A stretch of DNA of 20,053 nucleotides, from contig CANQPR010000013.1 of the NCBI GenBank assembly GCA_947625715.1, positions 1 through 20,053 of the forward strand, in the 5' to 3' direction. Made by a program: the position numbers and the translations under genes. This document shows, in pieces, positions 14,229-20,053 of the stretch. Each line of letters begins with the position of its first letter. Position 1 is the first letter of the stretch. The notes below the pieces were generated by a model that was given only the letters and a program-made list of their open reading frames with translations, was not told where the DNA came from and made no database searches. Origin of the DNA: an uncultured Bacilli bacterium (GTDB lineage Bacteria; Bacillota_I; Bacilli_A; RF39; UBA660).

Positions 14229-15699
14229 CTTGCCATAAAGATTTTAAAAAACCTGTTTTTACATCAGCATCAGTTAATTTTTGACAATCTTTGAAAGTAG
14301 TAGAAAAATCATCATAAATATCGTCTATTACTTTAGCATTTTCAATATAAATACCATTTTCAAAATGAAGATATAAACTACGATAATCCATATTAATAGT
14401 ACCTACAACAGCTCTAGAATCATCAGATAGAAAAACTTTAGAATGAACAAAGCCTTTTTGATATTTATAAATTTTGATACCACTGTCATGAAGGACTTTG
14501 AAAAAAGAAGCTGTTTGTGTGTAAACAATTTTTTTATCAGGAATACCGGGAACAATTATTCTCACATCTACTCCTCTTTTTGATGCTCGGCAAAGAGAAT
14601 TAACCATATCAGTATCAATTATTAAATATGGCGTCATGATGTATAAATAACTTTTAGCACTACTAATCATGTTGATATAAACATCTTCCCCTATTAAATC
14701 TTTATGAAGAGGCGCTACACCATAAGCTATTACATAACCTTTTTTGGTTTTATCTTTAAAATCATATTTAAATTTGGTTATATCTTCATTAGCTTTCGTA
14801 TTAGCGTTCCATAAAGTTAAAAATATAACCGTTAAATTCCAGATGGCATCACCAACAATTTTAATTCCATTATCTTTCCATATTCCTAAGCGACTATTAA
14901 TGTTTATATATTCATCGCTTAAGTTAACGCCACCAGAAAAAGCAACTTTGCCATCAATAATAGTTATTTTTCGATGATCACGATTATTCATAAAAATACC
15001 TTTAAAGGGACTTAGTTTATTAAAAGAAATACATTTTATACCATATTGAGCTAACTGTTTGGAATAATTAGAAGATAACATGGCAATACTTCCCATATCA
15101 TCATATAAAATTCTTACATCTACCCCCTTTTGGGCTTTTTCTTTTAATACGTCTAATATTCCATTCCACATTACCCCTTCATTAATAATAAAATATTCCA
15201 TAAAAATAAATTTTTCAGCCTTTTTTAGTTCTTTTAGTAATTCGGGATAAAATTTTTCACCAAAATTATAATAGGTAATATCATTATTAGTACTAACAAA
15301 ATAATTTGTTCGATTTATTAAATATTTTAAATTATCCATTTTTTGCTTTTCAATTTCATTTGCTATTTGTTCATCTTGAATTAATAATTGAGCGTATTCA
15401 GTTTCATATTTATTGATACTTTTTAATAGTTTATTTTTAGAATAATTTTTACCTAAGGTTATTAAAAGAATTGTCCCAAATATTGGAAATATCAAAATTA
15501 AGATAATCCAAGGCAAATCATTAGAAAGTCTGGTACTTTCTTTTAAAATACCTAATACAATCATAATGCTTATAATGCTATAAAATAAAGTTATTATTCC
15601 TAAATATTTATAGAAAAATAATCTTATCATTATGGCAAATCCAAATTGCAAAATAACACCTATTAAAACTATTAAAATTCTTTTGATGGCATTTAACAT
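14197..15699 (-). CDS. cls: Cardiolipin synthase (phospholipase D superfamily)
   Basis: Condenses two phosphatidylglycerols to cardiolipin at the membrane. There are two N-terminal TM helices (about 8-30 and 32-52) and a third hydrophobic stretch at about 60-84. Two HKD motifs form the active site: NRDHRKITIIDGK with His242, Lys244 and Asp249, and FVHSKVFLSDDSRAVVGT with His419, Lys421 and Asp426. The length of 500 residues is normal for Cls. The frame opens at a TTG (15717), but the ATG at 15699 follows AGGAGG at ideal spacing. It lies 25 bp or so downstream of the 15743-16819 gene and may share its transcript. Confidence 0.95.
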   Translation of the reverse strand: MLNAIKRILIVLIGVILQFGFAIMIRLFFYKYLGIITLFYSIISIMIVLGILKESTRLSNDLPWIILILIFPIFGTILLITLGKNYSKNKLLKSINKYETEYAQLLIQDEQIANEIEKQKMDNLKYLINRTNYFVSTNNDITYYNFGEKFYPELLKELKKAEKFIFMEYFIINEGVMWNGILDVLKEKAQKGVDVRILYDDMGSIAMLSSNYSKQLAQYGIKCISFNKLSPFKGIFMNNRDHRKITIIDGKVAFSGGVNLSDEYININSRLGIWKDNGIKIVGDAIWNLTVIFLTLWNANTKANEDITKFKYDFKDKTKKGYVIAYGVAPLHKDLIGEDVYINMISSAKSYLYIMTPYLIIDTDMVNSLCRASKRGVDVRIIVPGIPDKKIVYTQTASFFKVLHDSGIKIYKYQKGFVHSKVFLSDDSRAVVGTINMDYRSLYLHFENGIYIENAKVIDDIYDDFSTTFKDCQKLTDADVKTGFLKSLWQAILRLFAPLF

Positions 15700-15742
15700 A
15701 TTAGTTCCTCCTATCAAGTATTTTCTATATCAAACTTATTTT

Positions 15743-16819
15743 TTAATGATTTTTATTAGATAAAGTTTTCTTTAATACAGCACCTTTTTCATTTCCTAAG
15801 TTTGGTGGTAGAATTTCATTATTTTTTTGCACAAATTTTTTATCTAAATTATATTCTTTGTTGTTTTCAACTGATTGTTGATTATTTTGAGAATTTTTTG
15901 AATTTTCCAATTTTTGAATTTCGTTATATAATTGCATTTTAATAACACATATATCATTTATAATTTTATTTTTTTCTTGTTCAAAATCTTCTTTTTCTTT
16001 AACATTTTCAGATATAGAATTTTCTAAAAGTTCATTATTTATATTTTTAAAAGCTGACAATTTATCACTTGTTCTTTTAAAATAATAACCTAAACAAGCA
16101 ATTCCACCAATAATTGCTGGTGTAATAATACTTAATAACCCAGTTGGTAGGTTTTCTGCAAACATTGGCATATTATAAAACAACGTACAAAATAACATTC
16201 CAATACTTGCAAAAACGAAAGCATCAATATATTTATCATATTTGCTCCTAACTTTCCAAAATAATTTAGATAAGGTATATTTTGTTGTAGCAATATCCAT
16301 CTCATTTGTTTTTAAATTTAATATTTTTTGGATATTTTCAACATTTTCTTCTATAGCTATATTATCTTTGTTAGAAAGTGAAGAAAATAGCATTTTATTT
16401 GATTTTAAATCATCATAATTCTTTTTTAGTATTTTATTGTAACTTCTCAATTTTTCTTGTTCAATCCTATATCTAGCTTCTTGCTCTAGTTTCTTTCTTG
16501 TTGTTGTCGCTTGAGAAAATTCTTTTACTTTTTCATCAATTTTTTGTTTCTTATTTATAATAGTTGATGTGATTGTTCCTATTAATGCCGGGATAAGAAT
16601 AAATAATGGCTTAATTAATTTTAAAGGTATTAATTTTAATATTGATGGTGCGCTAAAAATAAGTGCAAACCATGGAATTATGGAAAGTATTAAAGCTTTA
16701 GAAAATTTCATTTCAAATCCACTATCTTGAAGTAACGAAATTTTGGCTTCTAACTCAGCTATTTTAGAGCAATTTGCACTATAGTTGTCTTTTATTTTTT
16801 CTATATCATTTTGATTCAT
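15743..16819 (-). CDS. Membrane protein with coiled coils, unknown function
   Basis: An unrecognised 358-residue protein. A short N-terminal coiled coil (about 1-33) leads into two hydrophobic segments (about 42-64 and 68-86), then a charged helical region of about 100 residues. A second pair of hydrophobic segments follows (about 198-216 and 226-246), then another coiled coil (about 255-312) and a polar, Asn-rich tail. The near-symmetric arrangement of two TM pairs, each bordered by coiled coil, could be an internal duplication. No enzyme motif is visible. AGGTGG lies 7 nt before the ATG. It is followed in the same direction by cls. Confidence 0.7.
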   Translation of the reverse strand: MNQNDIEKIKDNYSANCSKIAELEAKISLLQDSGFEMKFSKALILSIIPWFALIFSAPSILKLIPLKLIKPLFILIPALIGTITSTIINKKQKIDEKVKEFSQATTTRKKLEQEARYRIEQEKLRSYNKILKKNYDDLKSNKMLFSSLSNKDNIAIEENVENIQKILNLKTNEMDIATTKYTLSKLFWKVRSKYDKYIDAFVFASIGMLFCTLFYNMPMFAENLPTGLLSIITPAIIGGIACLGYYFKRTSDKLSAFKNINNELLENSISENVKEKEDFEQEKNKIINDICVIKMQLYNEIQKLENSKNSQNNQQSVENNKEYNLDKKFVQKNNEILPPNLGNEKGAVLKKTLSNKNH

Positions 16820-16901
16820 GATTAAACCACCTAATGTTGATTATATCATAATATTCTCTTATTAAATAAAATTTTGCCAATTAAAAAATATTTAAAAACT
16901 A

Positions 16902-16938
16902 ATATCTACAATTTTTTTCAAAAAGAATCTGTAGATAT
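16902..16938 (-). terminator. Hairpin, likely terminator for leftward transcription
   Basis: Perfect 9-bp arms ATATCTACA (16902-16910) and TGTAGATAT (16930-16938) enclose a T-run/A-run inner pairing. TAGTTTTT follows on the minus strand. It lies in the gene-free stretch 16820-17164, which otherwise holds structured repeat copy C and A/T-rich sequence with no ORF. Confidence 0.5.
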
Positions 16939-17105
16939 CAATATTCCTTAGAAATAATTTGATAATATATGTTGAAATGTATTTAACAATATTTATTTAT
17001 TATTTACTAATCAATTAGCAGTATCTTTTATTTATTTTTTCATAACTTTCCTAATATAGCAAATAAGTAAGTACATAATATATATACCATATTTTGCCTC
17101 ATATA

Positions 17106-17150
17106 AAATATTTAACCTTCTAGGTATTTTGACAGATTTATCAAAATAAT
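17106..17150 (-). repeat. Structured repeat, diverged copy C
   Basis: On the minus strand TATTTTGA pairs with TCAAAATA (an 8-bp stem) and is followed by CCTAGAAGGTTAAATATTT. Copy A has TATTTTGAT, AAAATA and CCTAGGGGGTTAAGTATTT in the same order. The G-run is broken to GAAGG and no upstream CCC is seen, so the outer helix is lost. Confidence 0.5.
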
Positions 17151-17164
17151 CTAAAGTTTTCATT

Positions 17165-17383
17165 TTATATCAATGCTCGAAAAAGTTTTGACAGTTTGCT
17201 TACTAGTGCCCTAAAGGGAGAAGTACGACAACTTTTAAGTATGTTTTTAATGATAATTCTATGTGGTTCAATATAAGATAAATTTGTTTTATCTATTTTT
17301 CTAATACTTCCGTTAATAATTTTAGGAGTAGTATTACAAAAACCGCAAATAATATCTAGTTTTCTTTTTAAAGATTCTTCCAT
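17165..17383 (-). CDS. Small orphan ORF, possibly truncated by repeat R1
   Basis: An unrecognised ORF of about 72 residues (MEESLKRKLDIICGFCNTTP...). It contains a Cys-x2-Cys pair (ICGFCN) and a basic helical C-terminus. The frame opens further upstream at 17425, but that ATG lies inside a terminator hairpin. Even the ATG at 17383 has no clear ribosome site. The last 25 or so codons are supplied by the direct repeat R1 and the sequence after it, so the original C-terminus has probably been replaced. It may be a gene fragment. Confidence 0.4.
   Translation of the reverse strand: MEESLKRKLDIICGFCNTTPKIINGSIRKIDKTNLSYIEPHRIIIKNILKSCRTSPFRALVSKLSKLFRALI
17206..17242. repeat. 37-bp direct repeat R1
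   Basis: GTGCCCTAAAGGG, then AGAAGTACGACAACTT, then TTAAGTAT. It matches R2 at 19979-20015 in 36 of 37 positions and in the same orientation, 2.7 kb away. The repeat contains CCCT-AA-AGGG and AAGT/ACTT mini-palindromes. Confidence 0.85.
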
Positions 17384-17414
17384 ATCAATTTCTTGTTTGA
17401 TTACTATGAAGAAT

Positions 17415-17454
17415 AATAAAAACATCTGATCTCAACAATCGTTGATTTCAGATG
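17415..17454 (-). terminator. Terminator downstream of the Nudix/kinase cluster
   Basis: CATCTGA/TCAGATG (17423-17429, 17448-17454) and inner TCAAC/GTTGA form a 12-bp stem with a symmetric 2x2 internal loop. TTTTTATTATTC follows on the minus strand. It closes the leftward operon whose last remnant is the pseudogene at 17597. The 170-bp gap 17426-17596 has no ORF. Confidence 0.75.
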
Positions 17455-17596
17455 CACTCCATAAGTGATAATATCTGATTCCTGCAATATATAAATTTCA
17501 TTATGTTATATAAAAATACATAAATACCTCACATCAAAAAAAGCACAAGAAATAATTCCAATATTTTTAAGAATTGTGAATCATAATCCTGCAAAC

Positions 17597-18029
17597 CTAT
17601 TTGTGTTGGTTATTTAATATTCTTTCTAAAAATTTGGCTACTCCATCTGAATTGTTAGATGTTGTTACATAATCAGCTAAATCTTTTATTTTAGAGTCAG
17701 AATTTCCCATAGCTACACTAAACCCACTTGTTTGAAACATAGATATATCATTTTCATCATCGCCAATAGCAATAGAATTTTGGTAATAATATTTTATAAC
17801 ATAAAAAGGACTAATATCTTTGTTTTCTAATTCTATTCCTGTTTCTTCCAAAACTTCTCTTTTTAATCCTTCCAGTAATGTTTCATTTTCTTCTAAATGT
17901 CCTCCTGGAAATTCATAATGAGATAACCCATTTGAATAACATAATAATACCTCTTGCTCTTGTAGTAGTTTCTGTAATATCATTATCTATTAGATTATCA
18001 GAATTATAAATCTTTTCTATAAATTTCAT
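17597..18029 (-). pseudogene. Nudix hydrolase remnant fused to a HAD-phosphatase tail
   Basis: The ATG at 18029 reads MKFIEKIYNSDNLIDNDIT to RARGII. The frame then shifts near 17955 and resumes as VLLCYSNGLSHYEFPGGHLEENETLLEGLKREVLEETGI, an intact Nudix box. Comparison with the adjacent paralog (18031-18558) suggests about five codons were lost at the shift. About 20 residues after the box, the sequence changes abruptly to IAIGDDENDISMFQTSG and AMGNSDSKIKDLADYVT. That is the C-terminal third of a Cof-type HAD phosphatase, with the GDxxND motif. Two gene fragments have therefore been joined by a deletion. The 128-residue open frame from 17983 is unlikely to be functional. Confidence 0.75.
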
Positions 18030-18030
18030 T

Positions 18031-18558
18031 TTACTCTTCATTCTGTTTTAAATATTCTTCTATTGCAGAAATCATATCTGGAGAAATCACTTTATTTTTT
18101 TCATTATTTGGAATATTTTCTCTTATCTTATCAATAGCAAATTTTAATGGAATTTCTTCAATTTTAAAATTTCCTGCTTTTTCATGTTCTGTATATTTTA
18201 CTCTTGATAAATCTGGTTTTTTATCCGTTTTAATAACATAGTAATATATTTCAGCTTTTCTGTTTTTACCTACTTCAGGCCAATCTTTATTAAGGAAAGT
18301 AACTTTCATAAAAGGACGTTCAATTTCCTTATCTTCTAATATAATTCCTGTTTCTTCTAAAACTTCCCTTTTTAAACATTCATTGAAAGTTTCTCCCTCT
18401 TCCAAATGACCTCCTGGAAACTGGAATATTCCATTTTCATTTCCAATATAAATGCTATCAGAATTTATGATTAAAGCTTTCATTCTAATAATAATTTCTG
18501 TAATATCTTCTTCTGTTAAATAGTCATAATTATATATAACTTCTTTCAAAGTAACCAC
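18031..18558 (-). CDS. Nudix hydrolase
   Basis: A 175-residue enzyme of the family that hydrolyses nucleoside diphosphates linked to another moiety. The Nudix box GGHLEEGETFNECLKREVLEETGI (residues about 48-71) is complete, with the REVLEE metal-binding glutamates. C-terminal residues include EIYYYVIKT and a helical tail. It is 12 bp from the kinase gene upstream. Two bases past its stop lies a broken paralog sharing DIT, the Nudix box and surrounding residues, so this is a tandem duplication in which one copy decayed. The substrate is unknown. Confidence 0.88.
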   Translation of the reverse strand: MVTLKEVIYNYDYLTEEDITEIIIRMKALIINSDSIYIGNENGIFQFPGGHLEEGETFNECLKREVLEETGIILEDKEIERPFMKVTFLNKDWPEVGKNRKAEIYYYVIKTDKKPDLSRVKYTEHEKAGNFKIEEIPLKFAIDKIRENIPNNEKNKVISPDMISAIEEYLKQNEE

Positions 18559-18570
18559 CTCTCTTTTCTA

Positions 18571-19215
18571 TTATACCATAGGTTTTCGATTTCTTTTACA
18601 TAGAGTTTTTTTAGTAGATTCAGAAAGAATATCTAAACAACAATCTACAAGCTCATTAGGATTCATTAAGTCAGAATTTAACTCTAAGCTTTTCACACCT
18701 GATATTGAGCATAGTTTCAACCACTCTCTTTTTTCTGCATTATTTTCTAATTCAACATCTAAAAGTGATTTTGCTCTTAACCCTTTTTCATGATTATTAA
18801 ATCTTTCCTTTGCTCTTTTTAGACAAGTATTTGAATTGCAAGATAAATGTATAGCCATAATTTCAATACCTGATGCTAATAATTTTTGTATTAAACCATT
18901 TGAAATAGTTCCTACATAATCTTGATAAATATCAACATTTTGATCTTCTACATCACAATTCATTTGAATTGCATAATGAACATCTGAAATCAAAACATCA
19001 GTAGAACAACATTTATTTACAAACCAATCATCAACTTCATAAGATTCAACTTGATTAAATATTTCATCATTATCAATACCTTTTTCTTTTGCAATATCAA
19101 AGAAACCTTGATATCTCCTATACATTTGACTATTAGGTATTTGTGTATTTAATTCTTTTACTAATGTACTTTTACCACTTGCAGTTGCTCCTCCAACAAA
19201 TATAACAGCTCCCAT
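18571..19215 (-). CDS. P-loop kinase / AAA-type NTPase, unknown substrate
   Basis: A 214-residue protein with an N-terminal Walker A, FVGGATASGKST (Lys15), and a possible Walker B-like VLISDVHYAI near residues 75-84. A lid-like arginine/lysine-rich helix near 134-150 (CLKRAKERFNNHEKG) follows, so it resembles small-molecule or nucleotide kinases. It has no transmembrane segment. It is followed by the Nudix gene in the same direction and preceded by the broken ABC gene. A modest GTGGTAAT precedes the ATG. A salvage or modification pathway with Nudix and HAD partners is inferred only. Confidence 0.75.
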   Translation of the reverse strand: MGAVIFVGGATASGKSTLVKELNTQIPNSQMYRRYQGFFDIAKEKGIDNDEIFNQVESYEVDDWFVNKCCSTDVLISDVHYAIQMNCDVEDQNVDIYQDYVGTISNGLIQKLLASGIEIMAIHLSCNSNTCLKRAKERFNNHEKGLRAKSLLDVELENNAEKREWLKLCSISGVKSLELNSDLMNPNELVDCCLDILSESTKKTLCKRNRKPMV

Positions 19216-19236
19216 ATTATTACCACTTTCATAAAA

Positions 19237-19885
19237 CTATTTTTTTATTTCCAGTAAATTATGTTTTTCCAGTTTGAAAATCCTATCTGAAATTTTACTA
19301 ATAAATTCTTGCTCATGTGAAACAATGATTAATGTCATATCTTCCTTAACCAATCCCATTATCAATTTCAAAACCTCATTCTTTAGTTCTTCATCTAATG
19401 CACTAGTTGGTTCATCTAACAAAATAGTTTTGGGTTTCATCAGTAATGTTCTTGCAATAGATACTCTTTGCTTTTGATCACCTGATAATTCATCTGGAAA
19501 GCTATATTTTTTATTTTCTAAACCAATCTTTTTTAACATTTCAACTGCTAATTTTTTACTTTTTTCTTCGGAATACTTTTTAATTTTAATTAATCCTAAT
19601 CATTAAATTATCCAACACATTTAAATGTTCAAATAAATTATAATCTTGAAAAACAAGTCCTATACTTTGTCTTAATTCAACAATATTTATATTCTTAATA
19701 TTTTCACCATTTAATAATATCTCTCCACTATCAATTTCTTCTAAAAGATTTAAACATTTAAGAAGTGTACTTTTCCTTGTCCAGATTTCCCAATAATTGA
19801 AACAACTTCACCTTTTTTTAATTCATTTTAGTTTGTTTTTTATTTCACAAGGAAATGTTAATTGTTCTATGGTCGTTTTCGTATT
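19237..19885 (-). pseudogene. ABC transporter ATP-binding protein, multiply frameshifted
   Basis: The reading frame can be followed across at least three one-base indels. EIKNKL passes to NELKKGEVVSIIGKSGQGK (an extra A near 19826), then to STLLKCLNLLEEIDSGEILLNG and SIGLVFQDYNLF (an A missing in Walker A, near 19772), then to LIKIKKYSEEKSKKLAVEMLKKIGL (an extra A near 19598). An intact 100-residue C-terminal part follows, with the signature LSGDQKQRVSIARTLL, Walker B TILLDEPTSALD and the switch VSHE. Order and motifs fit amino-acid/peptide-type importer ATPases (GlnQ-like). LSGDQ replaces LSGGQ. The start codon is also lost: GGAGG at 19892-19896 is followed by ATA. No permease is visible. 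Confidence 0.85.
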
Positions 19886-19904
19886 GATTCACCTCCAGAC
19901 AATG

Positions 19905-19932
19905 AAAAAAGCCCATAACATCAAATGTTATG
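19905..19932 (-). terminator. Terminator/attenuator in the leader of the ABC gene
   Basis: CATAACAT/ATGTTATG form a perfect 8-bp stem with a 3-base loop. GGGC and TTTTTT follow on the minus strand. It lies only about 10 bp upstream of the GGAGG ribosome site, which is where a riboswitch or attenuator terminator would be. Confidence 0.7.
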
Positions 19933-19945
19933 AACCTATATTCGA

Positions 19946-19968
19946 GAAATCGCAAAGGTGCGACTTTC
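19946..19968 (-). promoter_or_regulatory. Second leader hairpin upstream of the attenuator
   Basis: On the minus strand GAAAGTCGCA pairs with TGCGATTTC across a 4-base loop with one bulged G. Together with the terminator at 19905-19932 and repeat R2 it makes a structured leader of about 110 nt. It does not match the T-box, lysine or SAM consensus as far as can be judged by eye. Confidence 0.45.
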
Positions 19969-19978
19969 AACCTCTATG

Positions 19979-20015
19979 GTGCCCTAAAGGAAGAAGTACG
20001 ACAACTTTTAAGTAT
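19979..20015. repeat. 37-bp direct repeat R2
   Basis: Same orientation as R1 (17206-17242), with a single mismatch (AGGA against AGGG). It lies upstream of the structured leader of the broken ABC gene. The window ends 38 bp further on, so what is beyond it cannot be seen. Confidence 0.85.
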
Positions 20016-20053
20016 TAAAATAGGTCTTTATATATTAAAAATTGTAAATTTTT

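Noticed and set aside
17206..17242. Integron attC sites
   Set aside because: The repeats lack the paired RYYYAAC/GTTRRRY core and the long imperfect palindrome of attC, and no integron integrase is present.
19890..20053. Known riboswitch (lysine, T-box or SAM) in the ABC leader
   Set aside because: Some short strings recall the lysine element (AGAGGTT, GAAAG), but the conserved core order and helices are missing. No T-box antiterminator is present.

Overview
The window comes from a low-GC, AT-rich Bacillota genome, most likely an uncultured Bacilli lineage of the gut type. That placement is inferred from strong AGGAGG-type ribosome binding sites, sigma-A promoters, LemA/DUF2207, a SipW-type signal peptide and YebC; there is no rRNA here to confirm it. 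The genetic code is standard: pduL stops with UGA, inside an ATGA overlap with dus. Tryptophan is written UGG.

Layout. Positions 22-8000 are an ordinary chromosomal block on the minus strand. It holds dus and pduL, a small multidrug-export-type membrane protein, an OmpR/HisKA two-component system, a small protein with a DUF1016-like N-terminal region, yebC with a ZIP metal transporter, and two surface-anchored proteins (one with a SipW-type signal). At 8025-8159 a plus-strand tRNA-Gly(GCC) and the minus-strand surface gene are divided by back-to-back promoters that share one palindromic -35 hexamer. Positions 8160-10600 form a small accessory island: a CPBP-family membrane protease, a compact structured RNA with its own promoter inside an inverted repeat, and a DUF3800 protein. 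A second, degenerate copy of the tRNA 3' end and its trailer closes the island.

Positions 10600-16820 return to housekeeping-type genes: DUF2207 and lemA, a frameshifted plus-strand gene, cardiolipin synthase and a coiled-coil membrane protein. Positions 16860-20053 are a decaying accessory segment bounded by 37-nt direct repeats (36/37 identical). It holds a small orphan ORF, a Nudix pseudogene joined to the tail of a HAD phosphatase, an intact Nudix paralog, a P-loop kinase and an ABC ATPase gene broken by several one-base indels behind an attenuator-like leader.

The most interesting signals are non-coding. The first is the roughly 76-nt RNA between CPBP and DUF3800. The second is a structured repeat (CCC, AGGN, loop, NCCT, A, GGGGG, TTAA) seen in two full copies with a compensatory base-pair change and in one diverged copy. 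The third is the duplicated tRNA trailer. Together they suggest the tRNA-Gly locus has been an insertion site, although no integrase remains in the window.
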